Below, in pieces: positions 16,100 to 23,837 of a stretch of DNA of 31,609 bases; positions within the stretch are counted from its first letter, which is position 1, and each line of letters begins with the position of its first letter. Position numbers and translations under genes: made by a program. Below the pieces are notes generated by a model, which was not told the DNA's origin, did no database searches, and saw only the letters and a list, made by a program, of their open reading frames with translations. The stretch is from CAYGJN01 sp964350135 (GTDB lineage: Bacteria; Bdellovibrionota; Bacteriovoracia; Bacteriovoracales; Bacteriovoracaceae), in assembly GCA_964350135.1 (NCBI GenBank), contig CAYGJN010000015.1:1-31609 (forward strand), given 5' to 3'.

Positions 16100-16172
16100 A
16101 GAAAAACAAGCAATAATTCAAATTAATTTAAAAAACAACGATAAGAAATTATACGAAAAAAGGGTTAATCGA

Positions 16173-17036
16173 ATGCAAAAGCATCATGGTAGAAGGCTAA
16201 AACTTATCATTATTTCAGATGGTACAGGAGAGACCGCAACGGCCATGGCCCGTGCAACGATGAAGCAGTTTGCTGATCATGATATCTATTTCACTCGCTA
16301 TAAAAATATTAGAACTGAAGAACAAATAGATTCTATTTTTCAAGAAGCAGCTATTAATCATGACCTTGTCGTTTATACAATTGTAAAAAAAGAACTTAGA
16401 GAATACATTGCACAACTCTCAAGAACAAAACATGTAAGATCACTTGATATACTTGGACCATTGCTCACAACATTTTCTAATTATTTTGACACTGAACCTT
16501 CCAATGAACCAGGGCTTTTGCACGAAGTTAATGAAGAGTACTTTGAGCGTGTTGCAGCAATGGAGTTTACTCTTAATCATGACGATGGCCGAAATTTAAA
16601 CTCTCTACATCTTGCAGATGTTATTTTAGTTGGGATTTCTAGAACATCAAAAACGCCGCTCTCTCTGTATCTATCACTTCACGGAGTGAAGGTAGTTAAT
16701 GTTCCTTTAATACCTGAAACACCGATTCCAGATGAGTTATATAAAATAGATCAGCGTAAAATATTTGGTTTAACTATTGACCCAGATGCACTTCATGAAA
16801 TAAGAAGAAACCGTTTACAGAGACTTGGTGTAAACCAAGGCAGTAAAGATGAATACGCTAAGATGGATAAAATCATTGAAGAAGTTGAATGGGCCAATCA
16901 GTTTTTCTCTGAAAATAAAAGATGGCCAGTTTTTAATGTAACAGGAAAAGCCTTAGAAGAAACTGCAGCAGAGATATTGCGTCTTTTGCAAATGAGAAAA
17001 AACAATATCTTCAAGCAAAGTAAAAGAGATACATAA
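16173..17036 (+). CDS. PPDK/PEP synthase regulatory protein (kinase/phosphotransferase)
   Basis: About 287 residues (DUF299). LIIISDGTGETA opens the family fold; VILVGISRTSKTPLSLYLS is the P-loop-like nucleotide site, and VVNVPLIPETPIPDELY follows, as in known PSRP proteins. These enzymes reversibly phosphorylate a threonine of pyruvate phosphate dikinase or PEP synthase, switching gluconeogenic flux. Neither target gene is in the window, so which one it controls cannot be told. I chose the ATG at 16173: a longer frame from 16065 would overlap miaA by 35 bases and add a 36-residue tail without family similarity. The stop overlaps the following ATG by one base. Confidence 0.88.
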   Translation: MQKHHGRRLKLIIISDGTGETATAMARATMKQFADHDIYFTRYKNIRTEEQIDSIFQEAAINHDLVVYTIVKKELREYIAQLSRTKHVRSLDILGPLLTTFSNYFDTEPSNEPGLLHEVNEEYFERVAAMEFTLNHDDGRNLNSLHLADVILVGISRTSKTPLSLYLSLHGVKVVNVPLIPETPIPDELYKIDQRKIFGLTIDPDALHEIRRNRLQRLGVNQGSKDEYAKMDKIIEEVEWANQFFSENKRWPVFNVTGKALEETAAEILRLLQMRKNNIFKQSKRDT

Positions 17037-18376
17037 TGGGAGTGTTTGAAAACCTCCCACACCCTATTATTTATTTTTCAAACTGCTATCAGACACCAAT
17101 CTATGATCAGAGCGGACAATTAATTGGAAAACTCCACGATTTTTTTGTAGACTATGAGGAACAATACCCAACAGTTATAGCAATCTCAATTGTAAAAAAT
17201 CACAACTACTCCTATATCCAATGGGATGATCTAAAATTATTTACTTATAAAAAAATAATATTAAAGGAAGGTGCGAAGGCACGTTCAGGGAAGACTTACC
17301 CTAAAATAACGAAGCAAAAAACAGTTAAGAGCTTATTAAAAATATCTAATGACTCAGAGGTTATTGATTACCCAGGGCTTGCTAAAGTAATCCTTGACCG
17401 TCAGGTAGTCGATATCTCTGGGAAAAAAGTTGTTCGAGTCAATGATATTCACTTTATAAAAATAGGAAAAAGACTTAGAGTAACGCATGCAGGAGTTGGC
17501 ATAAAATCCATGCTACGCCGGCTTGGTTTTATTAGATTTAGTGAAAATTTAGTAAGAGTTTTTACTTTAAATTCAAAAAAAGAAATTCCTGAAAGAATCA
17601 TAAGCTGGCGCTTTGTCCACGCCCTTGGAGATCGATCTATTCATGATAATGTTAGCCTTAATGTTTCTAATGAAGTTTTAGGAACCCTTCACCCTGCAGA
17701 CCTTGCTGATATTATTGAGGAGCTTGATAGTCATGGTCGTAACAAAGTATTAAAACAGCTTAATACTGAAAAAGCTGCAGACACCCTAACAGAGCTTGAA
17801 GATGATGACCTACAAGCGAAAATTCTAAAAGAAGAAACTCCAGAGGGTGCTGCTAGGCTTATTGAGTATATGGGTACAGATGAAGCAGCGGATGTACTTA
17901 GTGAAATGAGCAAAGAGGATGCTCAAAGGATTATCTCCAATATTGAAGATGAGGAGATGGTTGAAGATATCAAAGAACTTCTAACTTACAAAGAGGACAC
18001 TGCTGGCGGACTAATGTCCACTGATGTCTTAATGATTAAAAAAGATATGCGCAAAAGCGAGATTCTTTTACACCTTCAAGAATGCAGTGATGATTATGAG
18101 AACATTTATGATATTTATATTATTGATGATGATGAAAGACTAATTGGAACATGTTCTCTTCGAAAACTTATAATCACACGAGAAGATGTTAAGATATCGG
18201 ATATTATGAAGACCGAAGACCTTAAAGCTCAAAGCTATAATACCGATTGGGAAGATCTTGCAGAGTATATGAGTAAATATAATTTAATAAACGTGCCTAT
18301 TGTCGATGAAACAACTACCCTTTTAGGTTTTGTATCCGTTGATGATATTCTCCCGTGGTTATTAGACGAGATATGA
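17036..18376 (+). CDS. PRC-barrel / MgtE_N / CBS soluble Mg-sensor-like protein
   Basis: 446 residues, no membrane segments. Order: PRC-barrel-like unit (about 15-70; TPIYDQSGQLIGKLHDFFVD), a second one (about 105-160; ILDRQVVDISGKKVVRVND), an MgtE intracellular N domain (about 215-320; LHPADLADIIEELD, EEAPEGAARLIEYM-like repeats), and a CBS pair (about 325-446; EDTAGGLMSTD, VPIVDETTTLLGFVSVDD). In MgtE the N and CBS domains sense cytoplasmic Mg2+ and gate the channel; here the MgtE membrane domain is absent. The next gene, overlapping by four bases, encodes an NRAMP-related transporter, so the natural reading is a detached Mg2+ sensor for that transporter. Function is inferred from domains and context. 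Confidence 0.88.
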   Translation: MGVFENLPHPIIYFSNCYQTPIYDQSGQLIGKLHDFFVDYEEQYPTVIAISIVKNHNYSYIQWDDLKLFTYKKIILKEGAKARSGKTYPKITKQKTVKSLLKISNDSEVIDYPGLAKVILDRQVVDISGKKVVRVNDIHFIKIGKRLRVTHAGVGIKSMLRRLGFIRFSENLVRVFTLNSKKEIPERIISWRFVHALGDRSIHDNVSLNVSNEVLGTLHPADLADIIEELDSHGRNKVLKQLNTEKAADTLTELEDDDLQAKILKEETPEGAARLIEYMGTDEAADVLSEMSKEDAQRIISNIEDEEMVEDIKELLTYKEDTAGGLMSTDVLMIKKDMRKSEILLHLQECSDDYENIYDIYIIDDDERLIGTCSLRKLIITREDVKISDIMKTEDLKAQSYNTDWEDLAEYMSKYNLINVPIVDETTTLLGFVSVDDILPWLLDEI

Positions 18377-19629
18377 TGAGCGAAAAGAAAGAATCAAAAG
18401 CTACATTAAAGGCAAAACTTCTATTACTACTAAGTGTTATAGGCCCTGGGATAATTACCGCTAATATTGATAATGATGCTGGAGGGATTGCAACTTATTC
18501 AGTTGCAGGAGCTGAAACTGGCTTTCGTCTTCTTTGGGTAATCTTTCCGATTACAACTGCTCTTATTATCGTTCAAGAAATGTCTGCTCGTATGGGCATT
18601 GTTTCTGGAAAAGGACTTGCAGATCTTATAAGAGAAAAGTTTGGTCTTAAGGTTACTTTTTATTCTCTTATTCTTCTTATTTTTGCTGACCTTGGTAATA
18701 CTATGGCAGAGTTTGCAGGTATCGCAGCTTCAACTGAGCTTTTTGGGGTCTCACGCTATATTTCTGTTCCCATCTGTGCACTTATTGTTTGGTTAATTAT
18801 TATCAAAGGTTCATATAAATTAGTCGAAAAAGTTTTTATTGTGGGATGTGTAGTCTATCTCTCTTATATTTTTTGTGGATTTATTATATCTCCAGATTGG
18901 GGCCAAGTAGCGAAGTCGGTTCTTATTCCAAAAGTTAATGAGATTAGATCATCTGATATGCCTATTATTGTAGGCTTAATTGGAACGACCATAACTCCCT
19001 GGATGCAATTCTATATACAATCATCCATTGTAGAAAAAGGAACCAAGGTTCAGCATCTTTGGCTTTCCAAAATCGATATTATTATTGGCTGTCTTTTTAT
19101 GTTTTTAGTAACACTTTTTATTATTATCTGCTGTGCTGCTACTTTGCACTCAGCAGGAATAAAAATTTCAAGTGCTGAAGAAGCGGCCATGGCATTAAAG
19201 CCTCTTGCAGGTGAATACTCTGCATGGCTCTTTGGTTTTGGGCTTTTTAATGCTTCATTTCTCTCTGCAGCTCTTTTGCCACTGGCAACTAGTTATTATG
19301 TATGTGAAGGTATGGGTTGGGAATCAGGAGTAGATAAGGACTTTAAGGAAGCCCCCAACTTTTTTGGTATTTTCACAGGACTAGTCATTATTGCAGCGCT
19401 AATTATTTTAGTTCCTGGAATTAACCTCTTTCAAATTCTTTTATGGTCACAAGTTATCAACGGTGTTCTAATCCCTATCATTCTTATATATATTATACGC
19501 CTTTGTAATGACCCTGACGTAATGGGGGAATACACTAATAGCCTAAGCTATAATATTATATGCTACGGTATTGTCACAATTATGATCGTGGCCAATGGGG
19601 CCCTTACATACTTTGAACTATTTAATTAA
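18373..19629 (+). CDS. NRAMP-related (NRMT-like) divalent metal transporter
   Basis: 418 residues with about 11 membrane helices. I use the ATG at 18373 (ATGA overlap with the previous stop) rather than the GTG at 18355. In helix 1 the NRAMP motif DPGN is replaced by DAGG (D35-G38 in NIDNDAGG). In helix 6 the metal-binding Met of the MPH motif is replaced by Thr (GTTITPWMQFY). Loss of the soft ligand and Asn is what has been described for NRAMP-related Mg2+ transporters, so Mg2+ is more likely than Mn/Fe. The MgtE_N-CBS partner directly upstream agrees. Its stop overlaps the stop of the convergent kinase by four bases with no terminator between them. Confidence 0.85.
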   Translation: MMSEKKESKATLKAKLLLLLSVIGPGIITANIDNDAGGIATYSVAGAETGFRLLWVIFPITTALIIVQEMSARMGIVSGKGLADLIREKFGLKVTFYSLILLIFADLGNTMAEFAGIAASTELFGVSRYISVPICALIVWLIIIKGSYKLVEKVFIVGCVVYLSYIFCGFIISPDWGQVAKSVLIPKVNEIRSSDMPIIVGLIGTTITPWMQFYIQSSIVEKGTKVQHLWLSKIDIIIGCLFMFLVTLFIIICCAATLHSAGIKISSAEEAAMALKPLAGEYSAWLFGFGLFNASFLSAALLPLATSYYVCEGMGWESGVDKDFKEAPNFFGIFTGLVIIAALIILVPGINLFQILLWSQVINGVLIPIILIYIIRLCNDPDVMGEYTNSLSYNIICYGIVTIMIVANGALTYFELFN

Positions 19630-21488
19630 TTTTCAATGATTGTTTTCTGATTCTCTCTTACAACAAATCGGATAGGCTTTCTCGTTCCAAGAGTTCTATT
19701 TTTAACAGTTGCTTCATAACTTCCAGCAGGGATTCTAAATGAGCTTAATGGTAGTTTTCTGGTTACCATTTCTCCATTGATATCAAGTTCAATTTCACTA
19801 CCAGCAGGAAAGTCTTTTGAAAAGATCATTCCATAAGATGATTTTGGTAAAATCTCGGGAATATCAATTGTCATTGTTTCATCGTGATCTTTAAAAACAA
19901 TTTCTTTTTCAAATGCTTGATAACCATCTTGAACAATTTTCACTTTGATAAGTCTTTCAATAGGAAGTTTAAGTCCTGTTGATTTATAGCTTACCTGATT
20001 GTCATCAATATATAAGGAGTGATGTCCTCTGAATCCGTTAAGCCTTAAAGTTCCTGTTAATTCAGACTTTGAAACACTTGCAGGAGACTTACCAATATTT
20101 GTAGTACAAATATTTGAGCTATGACAAAGAATATTTGCTTGCTCAATGATAAGGTCTTTTTTGAAGAAACTAAATGCTGCAAGAGAAGCTACAAGAGCAT
20201 ATTTTATCAAGTTGCTATTATGTCCTTCTTCATTTTCTTCTTGCTCTGTTTGGTTTTGGATCTTAATCGTTCTAGTACTTATACCATTACTAGTATTATT
20301 CATTTTGCTTTTAATCAGTTTTCTGGTGCTTGTTTCTTCTAATATAATTTTAGATGTATTATCTTCTGATTCGCTTTTTAATGCCTCATCTAGTTCGTAG
20401 TTGATAACTTCTTTTTTAGTATTTTGCCCTGGTATTGCTGAAGGTGCTTGTGCCTTAACAGCTGTTTCTTGTTTATAATCATTTAAATACGGGGCAATAT
20501 TAATTTGTCCAAACTTAAAGAGTTTGGACCGGTCTTCTTTAATATGTTGCTTAAAAAGATCTTTTGCGAAATTACTTAAATCAGTTGCATTAAAATCTGG
20601 ATAGTGTGAGTAAAGAAACTTAACCAATGCTCTATTAAGCTGATCCATATTTTCAAATCTAAGTTCTTTGTCTTTACTAAGAGCTTTAAGTACAATCTGA
20701 TCCAACTCTTTTGGAACATTCGGGTTAATCGTACTTGGCGGTGGTATTTTACAACTTTGTATCTGCTTAAGTACTGCTAACTCATTTTTACCTTTAAATA
20801 ATTTTCTTGAACAAAGTAATTCCCAAAGTGTTATTCCAATAGCAAATTGATCATAACGATGGTCGAGGGTAACTCCTCCATCATCATCTTGTTCTAAATA
20901 CTCAGGGGCAAGATAAGAAATCTTCCCTTTAATAATTCCAACTTGAGTCGAGTCAGTGTCAGTATTCGTTTTAGCAATACCAAAGTCGATTATCTTGATA
21001 GCGCCATCAAAGGTAAGCATAATATTATGAGGCGAAATATCTCTATGAACGATATTTAAACTTTCATTAGTCAGTTTGTTTTTAAAATTATGAGCGTAAT
21101 TTAAGCCTTGTGCAGCTTGGGAAATAATATGAACAGATATCTCTACCGGAAAAACGAGTTTTCTTTCCTTAAGCTTGTCTAGAAATTGCTTAAGATTAGC
21201 ACCATCAACATACTCCATGGCCGTATAAAGTTGCTTTTGATACATCCCATAATCATAGGTTTGTGCAATATTGGGGTGATTAAGTCCAAATGTTGTTTTA
21301 ATCTCTTGCAGAAATGCCTGACGGAAACTTTCATCTTCCGAAAACTTAGACTGGATCATTTTTATGGCCACAATCTTATCAGCGTCTTCACTGAGAAAAC
21401 GGGCCCGCCAAATTTTCGCCATTCCCCCATCAACAAGGTGGTCTAGCAATAAATAACGTCCAAATCTTTTTAGTTTTTTATTTTCCAT
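19626..21488 (-). CDS. Membrane Ser/Thr protein kinase with PEGA-like domains
   Basis: 620 residues. N-terminal Hanks-type kinase: LVDGGMAKIW glycine loop, K43 (VAIKM), HRD 148-150 with N155, DFG 168-170, APE 194-196, all intact. A Glu/Ser-rich linker is followed by one short hydrophobic segment (about 427-442), then an extracytoplasmic part with a PEGA-like beta unit (about 478-545: TLRLNGFRGHHSLYIDD, IERLIKVKIVQDGYQ) and a second similar unit to the end. Such kinases relay envelope signals; FHA-domain proteins are common targets. Only 5-6 bases would separate the predicted start site from the ATG if the sigma-28-like promoter is used, and no ribosome site is visible. Confidence 0.92.
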   Translation of the reverse strand: MENKKLKRFGRYLLLDHLVDGGMAKIWRARFLSEDADKIVAIKMIQSKFSEDESFRQAFLQEIKTTFGLNHPNIAQTYDYGMYQKQLYTAMEYVDGANLKQFLDKLKERKLVFPVEISVHIISQAAQGLNYAHNFKNKLTNESLNIVHRDISPHNIMLTFDGAIKIIDFGIAKTNTDTDSTQVGIIKGKISYLAPEYLEQDDDGGVTLDHRYDQFAIGITLWELLCSRKLFKGKNELAVLKQIQSCKIPPPSTINPNVPKELDQIVLKALSKDKELRFENMDQLNRALVKFLYSHYPDFNATDLSNFAKDLFKQHIKEDRSKLFKFGQINIAPYLNDYKQETAVKAQAPSAIPGQNTKKEVINYELDEALKSESEDNTSKIILEETSTRKLIKSKMNNTSNGISTRTIKIQNQTEQEENEEGHNSNLIKYALVASLAAFSFFKKDLIIEQANILCHSSNICTTNIGKSPASVSKSELTGTLRLNGFRGHHSLYIDDNQVSYKSTGLKLPIERLIKVKIVQDGYQAFEKEIVFKDHDETMTIDIPEILPKSSYGMIFSKDFPAGSEIELDINGEMVTRKLPLSSFRIPAGSYEATVKNRTLGTRKPIRFVVRENQKTIIEN

Positions 21489-21499
21489 ATTACGCCAAC

Positions 21500-21527
21500 T
21501 TTTCGGCTATAAATCGGAGAAACTTTA
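21500..21527 (-). promoter_or_regulatory. Sigma-28-like promoter upstream of kinase
   Basis: Minus-strand TAAAGTTT (21527-21520, exact FliA -35), 12 bases, GCCGAAAA (21507-21500, one mismatch to GCCGATAA). The same 12-base spacing occurs in the promoter at 6588. The -10 ends only 12 bases before the kinase ATG, so the transcript would be almost leaderless. Confidence 0.5.
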
Positions 21528-21587
21528 ATGCAAGCGAGAGTAAATCAAAAAGATTTTAAGTGGTTACAAGTAGTTGATTACAGGACT

Positions 21588-22106
21588 CTAGTTTTTGATC
21601 ACAGTGACATTTCTATAACCAGGAAGCTTCAATACAATGTCTTTAGTTATTGGATTCTTAAAGCAAAAACCTCGCACTCTGTATAACTGGAGAGACTTCG
21701 CTTCATAATCTGGATGATTTTTAAAATTCTGGTAAAAGTCAGGTATTACCTGCTCTTCTCCACCTTGGGTATCCATTTGTTTTGTTACATTTCGATGAGA
21801 AATATACTTATTCTCTAGGGAGTACAAAAGACCTACATAGAACTCTGAACATTGCTGAACATCTTTTTTAGAGCTTTCTGAGAGCCAGCCATATAATTTA
21901 GAACCAGAGTCAATTTTAGTCAGCATCATATCATAAGCAAGAGACATTTCTTTATACCAAGAATATCGCTGAAATTTAAATTCAGCATTAACCTTCTCTC
22001 CTTCTACAAAAGCGTTTCTTAAGTAGAAAGACTCTTCATCAACAAGGTTAGTAGTAAGGTTTCCACAAGAAACAATGAGAAAAATTATTGGGATAAGCTT
22101 AAACAC
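21588..22106 (-). CDS. Lipoprotein of unknown function
   Basis: 172 residues. Lipoprotein signal MFKLIPIIFLIVSCGN with lipobox IVSC (Cys 14). The mature part is mainly helical and aromatic/charged, with paired Cys (ending RGFCFKNPITKDIVLKLPGYRN) and no recognised domain. It starts 22 bases inside the end of the alpha/beta-hydrolase-like gene, so the two are co-translated and may work together. A 99-base gap separates its stop from the kinase start; there is no strong terminator. Role unknown. Confidence 0.75.
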   Translation of the reverse strand: MFKLIPIIFLIVSCGNLTTNLVDEESFYLRNAFVEGEKVNAEFKFQRYSWYKEMSLAYDMMLTKIDSGSKLYGWLSESSKKDVQQCSEFYVGLLYSLENKYISHRNVTKQMDTQGGEEQVIPDFYQNFKNHPDYEAKSLQLYRVRGFCFKNPITKDIVLKLPGYRNVTVIKN

Positions 22107-22819
22107 TCTATTAAATCCTTAATTACAATATTACTCTTTTGAGATGTTAATAAATTATGAGCTGAAGTTGCATACTCTTTTAAATTAATTGTAGTACTTG
22201 GAAAGCTCTTAATAAAGACTTTTGCTAAATCTAAATCAAAATAGTCAGACTTTTTTGATACAAAGAACTCCCCTGGCCTATTAAAGAAATAACTCTGTTG
22301 CATAACATTTTTAGACATGGTCTGAATTTCACTAAACAAACTATAACTTAGAAAGCTGTGCACAAGAGGGTCAAGGTCAAAATGTGCTCCGAGCTCTTGG
22401 TTCTCGATTAATTTCTGTCTCTCATAGTTTAGATCAAGACGATAATAAGAAAGTAAATTAAAGAGCCCTGTAAGTCTTTTATTTGGGACTTGAACAAATT
22501 CTTCTTTAAATTTTATCAACGGATTTATGAATACAAACTTATCCCCATCTAAAAGCTTAGAAGATCTCTCTAGGATAAAATTTAACAAGACCAAAGCCCC
22601 CATACCGTTGGCCACAAACACACGGGGTTTATCCTTGATTTGTGTAATAACCGACTCTAAATCATCTAGGTATTCTGCGTAACTATCAATATACCTTCTT
22701 TGACCTGAGCTCAACCCATGTCCTCTAAAATCAAAAACTGTGACCTTGCCACCAATACCTTGGCATAAATCTTTAGCAAATTTTTCGTAATAATAATGGT
22801 AATCAACTACATCATGCAA
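22085..22819 (-). CDS. Alpha/beta-hydrolase-fold protein, apparent pseudoenzyme
   Basis: 244 residues from a TTG. VTVFDFRGHGLSSGQRRYIDSYAEYLDDL is split over the lysophospholipase/monoacylglycerol-lipase pattern, and AHNLL near residue 225 could be the His loop. However the nucleophile elbow reads ANGMGAL where G-x-S-x-G is expected, so the serine is Gly, and the oxyanion HG becomes HD (IILHDVV). The homologous region begins upstream of the TTG: the frame is open back to TCT at 22861, then TAG at 22864-22862, then ATG at 22867-22865. So either a non-standard start is used or the start is broken. A non-catalytic hydrolase fold or a decaying gene are both possible. Confidence 0.65.
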   Translation of the reverse strand: MHDVVDYHYYYEKFAKDLCQGIGGKVTVFDFRGHGLSSGQRRYIDSYAEYLDDLESVITQIKDKPRVFVANGMGALVLLNFILERSSKLLDGDKFVFINPLIKFKEEFVQVPNKRLTGLFNLLSYYRLDLNYERQKLIENQELGAHFDLDPLVHSFLSYSLFSEIQTMSKNVMQQSYFFNRPGEFFVSKKSDYFDLDLAKVFIKSFPSTTINLKEYATSAHNLLTSQKSNIVIKDLIECLSLSQ

Positions 22820-22928
22820 AATAATGGTTTCATGGGTGAAGTCTTTTTTATTAGTAAAAGACTACATAAATATTCAAACGGATGCAAACTGGCGACGTAT
22901 TTAAGAAGTAGTAGTAGTAATATCAATA

Positions 22929-23678
22929 TTAGGAATCAGTACTTATAAATTTTTCAATAGCGCCTTTTGCATCTGGACTAAGCTCAGTGAATCGAAACGA
23001 GAATCCCTGCCCACCATCAAGAACACGAACAACTTCACCAGAAGCTACAAAATGAAAATCACTATTATCAGGATGAACATTAAATGAAATTTTTGCACCT
23101 GGTTTTGCTGGGTAATCAGGAACAAGTATCTGCATTCCACCCATTGAAACATCACGACAGATTCCTTCAAAAAGTTCATTGTTATCATGAAACAACATTC
23201 GAGCAATGAATGGTCTTCTAGGATGAATACGTCTTTCCATCTCATCAATGGGAGGTGGTTTTTCACTAAAGACAGTTTCAAAAATATCTATGTCCGCTAG
23301 AATCTGCCAATTCTTCATTCCTGTTGCCCAAATATAACTTCTGCCATTAACTCTTTTTTCTTGATAGAGTCTAACAAGTGTATTGAGTGAGTAAGGCCCA
23401 TAGAGAGTTTCCTTACCGTTTCTGTCTTTACCAGTCATAATAAAAAAAGTCTTATCATCCATGCTGATAGAGCCCCAGTCAAAATCTTCATCTGCTTGGG
23501 TTTCGAAATATTTATCAAACTCTGAAACTTCAAAAAGTTTTTTCCAATTTTCAAAACCTTTTGTCCAAACAGGATCATCTTTTTCTAGACGACCTGATCG
23601 GATGAGATCGATAAACTCACTTTCTCGGATTGGCCCAATTCTCTGATTGTTCCTAACGTAAAACCATTGATTTTCCAT
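22929..23678 (-). CDS. GYF_2-GYF_2-PilZ c-di-GMP receptor-like protein
   Basis: 249 residues, cytoplasmic. Two GYF_2 modules (about 3-60: QWFYVRNNQRIGPI; about 75-140: ETLYGPYSLNTLVRLYQE) with the G-P-x and W-x-x-G-M/F-x-N-W features. A PilZ domain follows (about 150-245), with R-x3-R (RIHPR) and DVSMGG (D/N-x-S-x-x-G), the two c-di-GMP binding motifs. GYF_2 units bind proline-rich or other peptides, so this may be a c-di-GMP-responsive adaptor. It is read divergently from the VWA lipoprotein; 159 bases with two inverted repeats lie between them. Partner proteins unknown. Confidence 0.88.
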   Translation of the reverse strand: MENQWFYVRNNQRIGPIRESEFIDLIRSGRLEKDDPVWTKGFENWKKLFEVSEFDKYFETQADEDFDWGSISMDDKTFFIMTGKDRNGKETLYGPYSLNTLVRLYQEKRVNGRSYIWATGMKNWQILADIDIFETVFSEKPPPIDEMERRIHPRRPFIARMLFHDNNELFEGICRDVSMGGMQILVPDYPAKPGAKISFNVHPDNSDFHFVASGEVVRVLDGGQGFSFRFTELSPDAKGAIEKFISTDS

Positions 23679-23730
23679 AATTTTGAAATCCTTATATCTA
23701 TATTTTATCTAATCGATACGTAATTTCAGT

Positions 23731-23759
23731 ATTTTGGCAGAATTTTCCTAGGCCAAAAT
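23731..23759. repeat. Inverted repeat in divergent promoter region
   Basis: ATTTTGGC (23731-23738) and GCCAAAAT (23752-23759) are perfect 8-bp arms around 13 bases, between the PilZ-protein gene and the VWA lipoprotein gene. It is a plausible regulator-binding site; no T-tract follows. Confidence 0.4.
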
Positions 23760-23762
23760 CCT

Positions 23763-23784
23763 AGTAAAAACATCCGTTTTTACT
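23763..23784. repeat. Perfect hairpin before VWA lipoprotein gene
   Basis: AGTAAAAAC (23763-23771), 4-base loop ATCC, GTTTTTACT (23776-23784): a perfect 9-bp inverted repeat directly upstream of the sigma-28-like -10 element. It may be an operator or a DNA cruciform. Confidence 0.45.
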
Positions 23785-23803
23785 TTATTTATCCAAGTTT
23801 TAT

Positions 23804-23811
23804 GCCGATAT
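23804..23811 (+). promoter_or_regulatory. Possible sigma-28-like -10 element
   Basis: GCCGATAT matches the FliA -10 (GCCGATAA) at 7 of 8 and lies 27 bases before the ATG at 23838. The -35 region (around 23784) reads T/A-rich but matches TAAAGTTT poorly, so the call rests on the -10 alone. Confidence 0.35.
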
Positions 23812-23837
23812 AGATCTAGAGATACAAAGGTTGAAGA

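Noticed and set aside
22906..22922. AGT triplet run upstream of the PilZ gene end
   Set aside because: About four copies only; a short chance microsatellite without other support.
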